Shown in pieces: positions 15,639-22,872 of a DNA stretch of 27,223 bases. Source of the DNA: Ruminococcaceae bacterium UBA2656 (GTDB lineage Bacteria > Bacillota > Clostridia > Oscillospirales > Acutalibacteraceae); the NCBI GenBank assembly GCA_002359465.1, contig DENA01000035.1, positions 52,186-79,408 on the forward strand, given 5' to 3'. The translations under genes were made by a program, and so were the position numbers. The notes beneath the pieces were generated by a model. That model ran no database searches. It was not told the DNA's origin and was given only the letters and a program-made list of their open reading frames with translations. Every line of letters starts with the position of its first letter. The stretch's first letter is position 1.

Positions 15639-17330
15639 TTATTTCTTTTTAAAGCTGTCTTTTAAGGATACGCAGCGGTTAAACACCGGATGCTCCGGCG
15701 TGCTGTCGCGGTTGTCCGGGCAGAAATAGCCTTGGCGCATAAATTGATACGATCTTACATCCGTCTCCCGGGCGATGGATGGTTCCACCTTGCAGGCAGT
15801 CAACACCTTAAGGGAGTCCGGGTTAAGCTGTGTAAGGAAATCCCCCGCTTCCGGGTCCGGCACGGTAAACAGACTGTCGTACAGGCGAACCTCCGCATCC
15901 GCTGCGGTTTTCGCATCCACCCAGTGGATGGTTCCCTTAATCTTCCTGCCGTCCGGCGTATTGCCGCCGCGAGTCAGCGGGTCATACTCCGCGTAAACCT
16001 CGGTCACATTGCCGTCGTCATCCTTTTTACAGCCGGTGCAGCGAATAATATAAGTCGTTTTTAAACGGACTTCATTGCCCGGGAAAAGTCGAAAGTAGCC
16101 TTTTACCGGCTGCTCCATAAAGTCTTCGCTCTCTATCCAGAGCTCGCGGGAAAACGAAACCGTCCGCGTGCCGTCTTCGGGGCGCTCCGGATTATTCTCC
16201 ACTTCAAAATTTTCGGTTTTGTCCTCCGGATAATTGGTCACTATTAATTTTACCGGATTCAGCACCGCCATTGTGCGCTGTGCGTTTTGGTTCAGATCTT
16301 CTCGCAGACAATGCTCCAAAAAGCTGTACTCCACTGTACTGTTGACCTTTGCGACACCGATCCTCTCACAGAAATTCCGGATGGAGGCCGGCGTGTAGCC
16401 CCTGCGGCGAAGCCCGCACAGGGTTGGCATACGCGGGTCGTCCCATCCGCTGACATAATGGTTTTCAACCAGCAGGCGAAGCTTGCGCTTGCTCATCACG
16501 GTGTTGTTGATTCCCAGCCGGGCAAATTCAATCTGCCTCGGCTTGTCCGGCAGGCCGATGTGGTTGATGACCCAGTCGTAAAGCGGTCTGTGATCTTCAA
16601 ATTCCAGCGAACAGAGCGAATGTGTAATCCCTTCGAGCGCGTCCTCAATCGGATGTGCAAAATCATACATGGGATAGATGCACCAGGTTTCCCCGGTACG
16701 GTGGTGCGCCATATGGTTGATACGGTAAATAACGGGGTCGCGCATATTAAAGTTGCCGGAGGCCAGATCAATTTTCGCGCGAAGCGTCATTTTCCCGTCT
16801 TCAAATTCCCCGTTTTTCATGCGCTCAAACAGGTTCAGGCTTTCCTTCACCGGCCTGTCACGGTAAGGGCTGACCGCCGGCTTTGTCAGGTCTCCCCTGT
16901 TCTCCCTCATTTCGTCCGGAGTCAGTTCGCAGACATAGGCAAGGTTTTCCTGAATCAGCTTTACCGCAAATTCGTACATTTTTGGAAAATAATCGGAGGC
17001 GTAATAAAAGCGGTCGTCCCACGTAAAGCCCAGCCAGCGGATGTCCTCCTGAATAGCGTCTACGTACTCCGTATCTTCCTTGGTCGGGTTGGTGTCATCC
17101 ATACGCAGATTGCAGATGCCGCCGAACTTCTCAGCGGTGCCAAAGTCGATGCAGATTGCCTTTGCGTGGCCGATGTGCAGATATCCGTTCGGCTCAGGCG
17201 GGAAACGGGTATGTACCTTTTTCCCCGCGAACCTTCCCTGCGGAGCGATGTCCTCTTCTATGAAGGTATGAATAAAGTTTCCGGAAGCTTCCACTTCACC
17301 GGCACTGATTATTTCGTCACTCATTTTCAT
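15639..17330 (-). CDS. glnS: Glutaminyl-tRNA synthetase
   Basis: Class I synthetase that charges tRNA-Gln directly with glutamine. The HIGH-type motif appears as TRFPPEPNGYLHIGHAKAI (about 41-59), with MDDTNPTKEDTEYVDAI shortly after. The KMSKS loop appears as VMSKRKL. PEPNG, rather than the PSPTG of GluRS, marks it as a GlnRS. Length 563 is close to bacterial GlnRS with its two-barrel anticodon domain. Many Firmicutes lack GlnRS and use GatCAB transamidation, so its presence is of note; GlnRS is considered to have reached bacteria by transfer. It starts 9 nt after the gltX stop, suggesting one transcript. Confidence 0.96.
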   Translation of the reverse strand: MKMSDEIISAGEVEASGNFIHTFIEEDIAPQGRFAGKKVHTRFPPEPNGYLHIGHAKAICIDFGTAEKFGGICNLRMDDTNPTKEDTEYVDAIQEDIRWLGFTWDDRFYYASDYFPKMYEFAVKLIQENLAYVCELTPDEMRENRGDLTKPAVSPYRDRPVKESLNLFERMKNGEFEDGKMTLRAKIDLASGNFNMRDPVIYRINHMAHHRTGETWCIYPMYDFAHPIEDALEGITHSLCSLEFEDHRPLYDWVINHIGLPDKPRQIEFARLGINNTVMSKRKLRLLVENHYVSGWDDPRMPTLCGLRRRGYTPASIRNFCERIGVAKVNSTVEYSFLEHCLREDLNQNAQRTMAVLNPVKLIVTNYPEDKTENFEVENNPERPEDGTRTVSFSRELWIESEDFMEQPVKGYFRLFPGNEVRLKTTYIIRCTGCKKDDDGNVTEVYAEYDPLTRGGNTPDGRKIKGTIHWVDAKTAADAEVRLYDSLFTVPDPEAGDFLTQLNPDSLKVLTACKVEPSIARETDVRSYQFMRQGYFCPDNRDSTPEHPVFNRCVSLKDSFKKK

Positions 17331-17339
17331 TTCCGCTCC

Positions 17340-18812
17340 TTATGCCTGTAATTTTTCAAGACCGATATGAAGCCGCCGGATTGATTCCTGTTTGCCCAGT
17401 ATGGCGAGAATTTCCATTGCTCCTCCGGGGGTTACCGTCATTCCCGCCGCCGCAATGCGAACCGGCCACAGCAGGGTTCCGTTTTTCACCTCCAGCTTTT
17501 GTGCAAGGGCAATCAGCGCGTCGTGAAGGCTGTCCACCGACCAGTCATCCATTTTTTCAAGCTCGGCAATGGATTCTTTCAGCATTTGGGCAGAATTTTC
17601 GAGGTTGGTCTTGCTCTTCTTATTTACAAAGAAATCAGCCGGATATTCCGGCAGCACTTTTAAGAAGGAAATCATTTCGGGAATTTGTGTGAATTTCGTC
17701 ACGCGGGGCTGTAAGATGGAAGCCAAAACCTGCCAGTTCAGTCCCGCGTCCGGAAAGACCTTTCGGAAATACGGCATGGCATGATCAATAAACTCCTGTT
17801 CCGACATCGCACGGATATATTCACCGTTAAACCAGGTCAGCTTGTCATAATCAAATACGGCGGGCGATTTGCTGATGCCGTCGATGGAGAAATTCTCCAC
17901 CAGTTCCTGAAGCGTAAACAGTTCGCGGTTCTCTTTCGGGCACCAGCCTAAAAGCGCTATATAGTTGACGATTGTCTGCGGCAGATATCCTTCCCGTATC
18001 AAATCCTCAAAACCGGTGGAGCCATGGCGCTTGGATAATTTGGAAACGCTGCCGTCTTCATTTTTTCCCATAATCAGCGGGAGATGGACATAAGTCGGCA
18101 CGTCCCACCCAAATGCCTGATAAAGCAGATTGTACTTCGGTGTGGAGGTCAGATACTCGCAGCCCCTGACAACATGCGTAATATTCATAAGATGGTCGTC
18201 AATGACATTCGCAAAATTATAAGTCGGATAGCCGTCGGATTTTATTAAGATCTGATCTTCCAATTCCCTGTTTTCAATTGTAATGGAACCATATACAACA
18301 TCGTCAAAAGTGGTGGAGCCTTCAATCGGCATTCTCTGACGGATTACGTACGGCGTACCCTCATGAAGCAGCCTGTCCACTTCCTCCTTGGGCAGGTCGC
18401 GGCAGTGGCGGTCATATCCCCCAGAAAAAGTGTCGTCCTCTTTTTTGCTTTCATGCAGCGCATCCAGGCGCTCTTTGGAGCAGAAACAATAATATGCCTT
18501 GCCTTCGCTTACAAGCTGCTCGGCATACGGCTGATAAATGTTCTTGCGCTCGCTCTGCACATAAGGACCGTATTCGCCGCCGACATCCGGACCCTCATCG
18601 TGCTTCAGACCGACTTTGTCAAGCGTATTGTAAATAATGTCCACGGCGCCCTCTACAAGCCGCTCCTGGTCGGTATCCTCAATACGAAGCACAAAAGTGC
18701 CGCCAAGTGATTTGGCAATTAAATATTCATACAGGGCCGTACGAAGATTTCCGACATGCATAAAGCCTGTCGGGCTCGGCGCGAACCTTGTCCTTACTGT
18801 TTTTTGCTGCAT
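17340..18812 (-). CDS. gltX: Glutamyl-tRNA synthetase
   Basis: Class I synthetase that charges tRNA-Glu. The first motif is TRFAPSPTGFMHVGNLRTAL, with HVGN as the HIGH equivalent, followed by FVLRIEDTDQER. The KMSKS loop reads KLSKRHGSTGFEDL near residue 255. The rest matches the all-helical anticodon-binding half of bacterial GltX; 490 residues is normal. The ATG at 18812 is preceded by GAGAGGGG about 8 nt away. It is the first gene of a gltX-glnS pair and has its own promoter and a folded leader. Pairing the two suggests joint control of Glu and Gln charging. Confidence 0.97.
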   Translation of the reverse strand: MQQKTVRTRFAPSPTGFMHVGNLRTALYEYLIAKSLGGTFVLRIEDTDQERLVEGAVDIIYNTLDKVGLKHDEGPDVGGEYGPYVQSERKNIYQPYAEQLVSEGKAYYCFCSKERLDALHESKKEDDTFSGGYDRHCRDLPKEEVDRLLHEGTPYVIRQRMPIEGSTTFDDVVYGSITIENRELEDQILIKSDGYPTYNFANVIDDHLMNITHVVRGCEYLTSTPKYNLLYQAFGWDVPTYVHLPLIMGKNEDGSVSKLSKRHGSTGFEDLIREGYLPQTIVNYIALLGWCPKENRELFTLQELVENFSIDGISKSPAVFDYDKLTWFNGEYIRAMSEQEFIDHAMPYFRKVFPDAGLNWQVLASILQPRVTKFTQIPEMISFLKVLPEYPADFFVNKKSKTNLENSAQMLKESIAELEKMDDWSVDSLHDALIALAQKLEVKNGTLLWPVRIAAAGMTVTPGGAMEILAILGKQESIRRLHIGLEKLQA

Positions 18813-18855
18813 GGATAGACCCCTCTCGTTGTTATGAAATTAAAGAACATACGAA

Positions 18856-18960
18856 TTACAGCAATTCCAGTTCATCCTGCAATGTCGGATGTGGTTCTCC
18901 CCCGCTGAAGACGAGTGAGAACCACAAAACCATTCTGCACTTAAATTGGAAATGCTGTAA
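18856..18960 (-). ncRNA. Candidate structured 5' leader of gltX-glnS (three-stem fold)
   Basis: On the minus strand an outer stem pairs 18960-18947 with 18869-18856, 14 positions with one mismatch (TTACAGCA/TGCTGTAA then TTCCA/TGGAA). Inside it are a 9-bp hairpin GTGGTTCTC/GAGAACCAC (18925-18917 with 18899-18891) and a small ATCC/GGAT hairpin (18890-18887 with 18877-18874). The outer stem begins about where the promoter predicts the transcript to start. It lacks the T-box sequence AGGGUGGNACCGCG and any U-run, so it is not a recognisable T-box or terminator. It may be a riboswitch-like control element, a protein-binding leader or a stabilising 5' structure. No family is assigned. Confidence 0.5.
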
Positions 18961-18963
18961 ATA

Positions 18964-18992
18964 ATTATAGCAAATCCGAGGGGAATATTCAA
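18964..18992 (-). promoter_or_regulatory. Promoter of gltX-glnS
   Basis: On the minus strand TTGAAT (18992-18987), a 17-nt spacer and a perfect TATAAT (18969-18964). The -35 overlaps the stop codon of the upstream M15 peptidase gene. The predicted start falls at the base of the leader stem. Confidence 0.7.
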
Positions 18993-19786
18993 TGAGAAGC
19001 TGTTTGATTTTTACTTAAATAGTCCACATATTCCTCAAGGCACATATTCAGTTCTTTCATTTTCTTCGCATTCTCAACTCCGACATAGCGGTAATGCCAT
19101 GCTTCGTATTTAATTCGCGTAATGTCCTGCTTGTCCTCCGGAAAGCGAAGCACAAAACCGTAATCCTGCGCATGCGCCAAAAGCCAGTCGGATTCCTTCG
19201 TGTCGCCAAAATTTTCAAGGACACCGTTCAGATCAACGGCAAGACCGGTGATGTGCTCACTGGTACCCGGCGGCGCAACCGATTTGGAAGCCTTGCTCAC
19301 CGCTTCCTCATAACTGATTCCGGTTCTGTAGTAAGCTTCCACTTCCTCCTCATAAAGGCGCTGCTGCCTGTCATCGTTTCTATAACCAGAAGAAAGCCAG
19401 AGCTTTATATTGTCCTTTAAAGCAGCATCATGCATTTGGCGATAAGGTTCCACAATTCTCGAATCCAAATCCACACTAAACTCATGTACAATCTGCGTCT
19501 CAAAGGTATCCGGCAGCTCATGATCATAATTTACCAGAACAAGTTTCCAGTCCTCCGACTGTTTAAGCGGCTGACCGTCCGGCTGGCTCGTTTTATCAGG
19601 CTCTGGCTGCACGGCAGCGGTTGCCGGTGTACTGCTGCCTGCCGCCGCAACTTCGGTCCTTTTTGCGTCCACACGTTCAAAAGCCATGACAAAAACCACA
19701 GTGGTTGCGGCCATAAGGGCCAGTTCCACCAATATTACAGCAAAGGCGGAAAGCACTTTGCAAACTTTATTTTTTTCTTGATACAT
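18989..19786 (-). CDS. Membrane-anchored D-alanyl-D-alanine carboxypeptidase, M15B (VanY-like)
   Basis: Zinc peptidase that removes the last D-alanine from peptidoglycan stem peptides outside the cell. Of 265 residues, 12-35 form one membrane helix. A low-complexity Ala/Thr/Pro/Gln stretch (46-76) is a linker, and the M15 domain follows. Catalytic residues are complete: LSSGYRNDDRQQRLYEEE, SEHITGLAVDLNG (H178, D185 as zinc ligands) and EAWHYRYVG (E228 as base, H231 as ligand). It shares YGFVLRFP, RYVG..NA.KM and the ending LEEYVDYL with the degenerate homologue at 6560-7375, so the two are paralogues. AGGTGG lies 7 nt before the ATG, and a TATAAT box at 19824-19819 probably serves it. No vanS/vanR or vanH/A/X genes are nearby, so this is a housekeeping enzyme rather than a resistance cluster. 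Confidence 0.93.
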   Translation of the reverse strand: MYQEKNKVCKVLSAFAVILVELALMAATTVVFVMAFERVDAKRTEVAAAGSSTPATAAVQPEPDKTSQPDGQPLKQSEDWKLVLVNYDHELPDTFETQIVHEFSVDLDSRIVEPYRQMHDAALKDNIKLWLSSGYRNDDRQQRLYEEEVEAYYRTGISYEEAVSKASKSVAPPGTSEHITGLAVDLNGVLENFGDTKESDWLLAHAQDYGFVLRFPEDKQDITRIKYEAWHYRYVGVENAKKMKELNMCLEEYVDYLSKNQTASH

Positions 19787-19943
19787 CCTGTCACCACCTG
19801 TGAAATCTAATCGTATTTATTATAATACAAATGTGACTAAAAATGCATCACCTTTTTTCTGCCAAATATGATCAAATTTACGTATAACAGAATATCTGGA
19901 TCAAGGGTCAATATTTATTTTAGAGTAATAAAATTAAAAGCTC

Positions 19944-19971
19944 TTTACAAGGCTGCGGATTGCTGTACAAT
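19944..19971 (+). promoter_or_regulatory. Probable promoter of the nitroreductase gene
   Basis: TTTACA (19944-19949) and TACAAT (19966-19971), 16 nt apart, lie about 85 nt upstream of the start codon. The rest of the roughly 270-nt gap from 19787 to 20055 shows only AT-rich sequence and the -10 box of the divergent M15 gene. Confidence 0.5.
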
Positions 19972-20055
19972 AAAAGAAGCAGAACCATAAATCAGTCGGT
20001 GAATTATTAAAGAATCCCGTCCGCCTCTTATTTATATTTGAAAGGAAATACGAAA

Positions 20056-20646
20056 ATGGAAAAGAATGCGGTAATCGAAGCAATCATTCAGCGCAGAAGT
20101 ATACGCAAATACAGTTCGGAACAGGTTGCTGATGAAATACTGGAGCAGATTGTGGAAACCGGACGTTTTGCGCCCAGCGGCGGAAACAATCAAAGCAGCC
20201 ATTTTATGATTATCCAGAGCAGGGATGTGCTGGCACAGCTAAAAGAACTGGTAGAAAATGAATTTGCAAAAATGGAAATCCGTCCCGACACTTATCAAAG
20301 CATAAAATCTTCCATCCTTCAATCGCAAAAGGGTGGTTATGATTTCACTTATAATGCGCCTACTTTTATCATAATGGCAAACCGTCAGGGTTACGGCAAT
20401 GCGATGGCAGACTGTGCCGTAGCGCTGGAAAACATGATGCTTGCCGCAGTATCGCTTGGAGTGGGCTCCTGCTGGATTAATCAACTGCACTGGCTTGATG
20501 ACAACCAAACCATCCGTCAATATCTGTATCAGTATGGCCTGCAGGAAAACGAAACTATTTGCGGCGGGCTATCCCTGGGCTACGCGCTGCAAAAGGAACT
20601 CCCTCCATCAAAGAGAACGGGAAATCCCGTCACCTATATCCGTTAG
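20056..20646 (+). CDS. Nitroreductase-family FMN-dependent oxidoreductase
   Basis: Small flavoenzyme expected to use NAD(P)H to reduce nitro groups, quinones or similar substrates in the cytoplasm. The 196-residue chain begins MEKNAVIEAIIQRRSIRKYS, with RRSIRKY as the FMN-phosphate-binding signature. It continues with FAPSGGNNQSSHFMII, TYNAPTFIIMAN and AVALENMMLAAVSLGVGSCWI, then GLSLGYALQKELPPSKR near the end. ATG at 20056 is preferred, with AAAGGAAA upstream; the frame could open 18 nt earlier at a TTG that touches that site. It stands alone between divergent and convergent neighbours. The physiological substrate cannot be inferred. Confidence 0.92.
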   Translation: MEKNAVIEAIIQRRSIRKYSSEQVADEILEQIVETGRFAPSGGNNQSSHFMIIQSRDVLAQLKELVENEFAKMEIRPDTYQSIKSSILQSQKGGYDFTYNAPTFIIMANRQGYGNAMADCAVALENMMLAAVSLGVGSCWINQLHWLDDNQTIRQYLYQYGLQENETICGGLSLGYALQKELPPSKRTGNPVTYIR

Positions 20647-20684
20647 ATGCGGAGTCCCCCGTTTAAAACATTCCTGTTTATAGT

Positions 20685-21143
20685 CTAAAGTTCGGCTTTT
20701 TGCTGTCCCGGCCGATTGGACAGAGATTTATCTAAAAGCACGCCAGTGATCACCAGCAGAATCCCAAGAATCTTCAAAGGACTAATCTGCCGGGCAATCA
20801 TAGTGTCAATCAGGAATCCGGTCCCAAGCTGGCCAATCAGGACGATCACCGTTGAATAGATAATTTTAGTCGCCGCCATGCCTCTGAGAATGAATATCAT
20901 TGAAAACAGGCCGAATATACCGCCCCCAAAATAAAGAAACGGAATTTCTGTAAGATAAGATAAGTCTGCCAGTTTGGTACTGCCCGTGAAAGCGATAAGC
21001 AAAACCGAAATAACGGATGCTTCCATGTAATTGATCAATGTACCATTTGCCATGCCCAGCCGTAGCTTCGCCTGCAGGTTGATCATTTTATTGATAATAT
21101 TAATGATGCCATTGACAGTGGCCAATATAGCAAAAAACAGCAT
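20685..21143 (-). CDS. YdcZ/DUF606-type small membrane protein (second of a pair)
   Basis: A 152-residue very hydrophobic protein with about four or five membrane helices, resembling half of a drug/metabolite transporter. It begins MLFFAILATVNGIINIINKM and shares with its upstream neighbour the pattern of a short N-terminal helix, an asparagine near residues 18-20 followed by LQAKL (compare NGQLA), and GNG/NGTLINY-type text. Such proteins often work as paired subunits. I start at ATG 21143 because AAGGAGG lies about 10 nt upstream; the frame stays open further but would run into the neighbour's sequence. The gap to the first gene is 14 nt. Cargo is unknown. Confidence 0.82.
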   Translation of the reverse strand: MLFFAILATVNGIINIINKMINLQAKLRLGMANGTLINYMEASVISVLLIAFTGSTKLADLSYLTEIPFLYFGGGIFGLFSMIFILRGMAATKIIYSTVIVLIGQLGTGFLIDTMIARQISPLKILGILLVITGVLLDKSLSNRPGQQKAEL

Positions 21144-21157
21144 AACCTGCCGCCTCC

Positions 21158-21577
21158 TTATGTATTGATGATGATTAACAGGCCAAGCCCTATAATGAGA
21201 TAGGATGGCACTCTTCTGAGATTGAATTTTACAACGGGTACATGAAACAGTCCAAAATGGTCTATAACAGCGGAAACAAGCAGTTGGCCCGTTACCGACA
21301 GGGCCATTGTCAGGGTGGCTCCAATCCTGCTGACGCAAAGGCTGCTGCTCGCAACAAGCGCAACTCCCAAAAATCCCACTGTATAAATGTAGAGCGGAAG
21401 CCCTTTCAGACAAATTTTTTCTTTCCGGATTTTCATATATCCGACCAAGAGAATTACTCCAATGGCGTGAACAATGAAACTAACTTCAAATATATTCAGA
21501 TAAGAAGCCAACTGTCCGTTCAAACTTGTCATTAATCCCATGCAGATTCCGCCTAACAGCAAAAAAACGAAACTCAT
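21158..21577 (-). CDS. YdcZ/DUF606-type small membrane protein (first of a pair)
   Basis: A 139-residue membrane protein of the YdcZ/DUF606 group: MSFVFLLLGGICMGLMTSLN, then GQLASYLNIFEVSFIVHAIG and IGATLTMALSVTGQLLVSAVIDHFGL, which fits the family. About five helices are seen, with KIRKEK and RRVP as cytoplasmic basic turns. AAGAGGT is upstream of the ATG. It is the first of two similar genes that probably form a heteromeric transporter. The pair is divergent from a Crp/Fnr-type regulator, which probably controls it through the shared operator. Substrate is not evident. Confidence 0.85.
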   Translation of the reverse strand: MSFVFLLLGGICMGLMTSLNGQLASYLNIFEVSFIVHAIGVILLVGYMKIRKEKICLKGLPLYIYTVGFLGVALVASSSLCVSRIGATLTMALSVTGQLLVSAVIDHFGLFHVPVVKFNLRRVPSYLIIGLGLLIIINT

Positions 21578-21634
21578 TTCATACCTCTTTCCCAGTCAGC
21601 CGTTGTTCTATTGAAGGTTTTATGTTCTATGGAT

Positions 21635-21686
21635 ATTATGGCACAAGTGCACCGGAATGTGTTATGACGGATGTCATAGTTATAAT
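21635..21686. promoter_or_regulatory. Divergent promoter region with a Crp/Fnr-type operator
   Basis: TATGAC-GGAT-GTCATA (21663-21678) is a perfect inverted repeat of two 6-nt arms. For the YdcZ pair, the minus-strand -10 CATAAT (21640-21635) predicts a start near 21628. This puts the operator centre about 42 nt upstream, the class II activator position of Crp/Fnr proteins. For the regulator gene, the plus-strand -10 TATAAT (21681-21686) has the operator inside its spacer, where binding would repress. Confidence 0.62.
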
Positions 21687-21712
21687 GAATAAGTCACGAA
21701 AGGATGCGCCCA

Positions 21713-22387
21713 ATGATTTTTATCGATACAACCGACGCGCGTAATGCCAGAGTCAAAAACAGTTGGGTAAGGGACTGCATGTCTCAAAAAGTTCTGCAAC
21801 AGATGAAATTATGTCTGTTTAAAAGCGGGGAGTATATTTGCCAGGAAGGTGAAAGAACGGAATACTTGTATATTATTTTAGACGGAAGGTGCAAAGTTTT
21901 TAAAACCCTGGAAAATGGAAGGACACTCCTGATATGCTGCTATCAGGATGTTCAGGTGTTGGGCGAATTTGAACTTTTCAGCAATTCAATGGCTAAAACC
22001 AGCGTACAGGCTTTAACCGATATTTATTGCCTCGCAATCTCCGTGTCCGATCATAAATCATTGCTTTTATCCGACAATCAGTTCCTGAATTTCGTTTGCT
22101 GCCAAACCTGCGCAAAGGTAGAGCGAAATAACCAAAATACAGGAATCAATCTGTTGTATCCGTTGGAGCAGCGCCTTGCCGGATATATTCTTATCATGCA
22201 GAACAGCGGGGTTTTTTCCAGCAACTATACTTATCTTGCGGAATATCTGGGCTGCAGCTACCGGCATTTATTAAGGACTTTTCATTCGCTGTGCAGTAAA
22301 CACATTCTTGAGAAAAAGGGAACCACCTATTTTTTACGGGATATGAATGCCTTGCAGCATTTAACCGGCGAAATGTATCGGCAATGA
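21713..22387 (+). CDS. Crp/Fnr-family transcriptional regulator (YeiL-like)
   Basis: A 224-residue protein with a cyclic-nucleotide-binding-like sensor fold and a C-terminal helix-turn-helix. The N-terminal half has LCLFKSGEYICQEGERTEYL, YIILDGRCKVFKTLENGRTL and QVLGEFELFSNSMAKTSVQA. The DNA-binding end has YTYLAEYLGCSYRHLLRTFH. Cysteines are frequent (LCLF, ICCY, VCCQTC), but I do not see a clean N-terminal Fnr-type Fe-S set. cAMP-binding residues are not convincingly present either, so the signal is unknown. ATG at 21713 is favoured, with AAAGGA about 9 nt away; the ATG three codons earlier touches that site. It probably controls the divergent membrane pair and itself. Confidence 0.88.
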   Translation: MIFIDTTDARNARVKNSWVRDCMSQKVLQQMKLCLFKSGEYICQEGERTEYLYIILDGRCKVFKTLENGRTLLICCYQDVQVLGEFELFSNSMAKTSVQALTDIYCLAISVSDHKSLLLSDNQFLNFVCCQTCAKVERNNQNTGINLLYPLEQRLAGYILIMQNSGVFSSNYTYLAEYLGCSYRHLLRTFHSLCSKHILEKKGTTYFLRDMNALQHLTGEMYRQ

Positions 22388-22472
22388 TTTTCGGAACCTG
22401 CCGCATACTGTGTTATTATGAGACAAACGGATTGCAGTTCTAAAAATTGAAGATGCAAAATTTGATATTTTC

Positions 22473-22501
22473 TTGCATTTTGTCTACGCTTGTGTTATAA
22501 T
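22473..22501 (+). promoter_or_regulatory. Promoter of tRNA-Pro
   Basis: TTGCAT (22473-22478), a 17-nt spacer and a perfect TATAAT (22496-22501), predicting a start about 10 nt before the mature tRNA. Confidence 0.75.
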
Positions 22502-22516
22502 AATCCCTGTTAATTT

Positions 22517-22592
22517 CCGGGTGTGGCGCAGTTGGTAGCGCGCTTGACTGGGGGTCAAGAGGCCGTGAGTTCAAGTCTCGCCACTCGGACCA
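22517..22592 (+). tRNA. tRNA-Pro, anticodon GGG, CCA encoded
   Basis: All four arms can be drawn. The acceptor stem is CCGGGTG with CACTCGG (one G-T pair), then A and CCA. The D arm contains GCGCAGTTGGTAGCGC. The anticodon stem CTTGA/TCAAG holds the loop CTGGGGG, so the anticodon is GGG. The T arm is GTGAG TTCAAGT CTCGC. The gene is 76 nt long and marks the border between ordinary chromosome to the left and mobile-element debris to the right, a common integration site. Confidence 0.95.
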
Positions 22593-22648
22593 GAAGATTA
22601 GGTCAAAATAGATGCAGGGCTGAAAAGCCCAGTGTTTATGCGGCCTGA

Positions 22649-22687
22649 CGAGGATTTTGAATGAAAAATTCAGAACCCTCGTTTTTC
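22649..22687 (+). terminator. Rho-independent terminator downstream of tRNA-Pro
   Basis: CGAGG (22649-22653) pairs with CCTCG (22677-22681). An inner 8-bp stem TTTTGAAT/ATTCAGAA continues it, and five T follow. Confidence 0.7.
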
Positions 22688-22792
22688 ATAGATGCACCTT
22701 GCTTTTTAACAAGAAAGCGGGGTGTTTCTCTTTTAGGCCGGGATCAATCCGGCAGACAATTTCATAAAGCCAATACCCTAAGGGGCAATTTT

Positions 22793-22838
22793 AAGCGGCT
22801 TTGTTCTTCGTAACTGAAAAACACAGCCGCTTTTTTTG
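22793..22838 (+). terminator. Terminator or attenuator upstream of the mobile-element gene
   Basis: AAGCGGCT (22793-22800) pairs with AGCCGCTT (22825-22832) around a 24-nt loop, with a run of T at 22831-22837. Because it sits 35 nt before a start codon it may act as an attenuator. Confidence 0.7.
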
Positions 22839-22872
22839 TTGCCTAAAACCAAAAAGAAAGGATAGATGCACC

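Larger units (their letters stand above)
22608..22870 (+). repeat. Three direct copies of ATAGATGCA in a hairpin-rich leader
   Basis: ATAGATGCA occurs at 22608-22616, 22688-22696 and 22862-22870; the last two read on as ATAGATGCACC. The last copy lies just ahead of the start codon of the next gene. Between copies there are at least five hairpins: GGGCT-GAAA-AGCCC (22617-22630), two terminator-like ones listed separately, one around 22694-22724 (CACC..GCTTT/AAAGC..GGTG) and GCCGG/CCGGC near 22737-22753. The roughly 280 nt after the tRNA hold no gene. The layout resembles leaders in conjugative elements of gut Clostridia. Confidence 0.6.

Noticed and set aside
16287..17351. 354-codon open frame opposite glnS
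   Set aside because: Antisense shadow of a clear synthetase gene, with no ribosome site and no protein family text.
18891..18925. GTGGTTCTC hairpin as a terminator for the M15 gene
   Set aside because: No T-run follows it on the minus strand and it lies downstream of the gltX promoter, so it fits a leader structure better.
18813..18960. T-box riboswitch in front of gltX
   Set aside because: The T-box bulge sequence, a specifier loop and a terminator/antiterminator pair were looked for and not seen.
18989..19786. Vancomycin-resistance locus (VanY)
   Set aside because: Only the peptidase is present; there are no vanR/S, vanH, ligase or vanX genes, and such enzymes are common housekeeping proteins.
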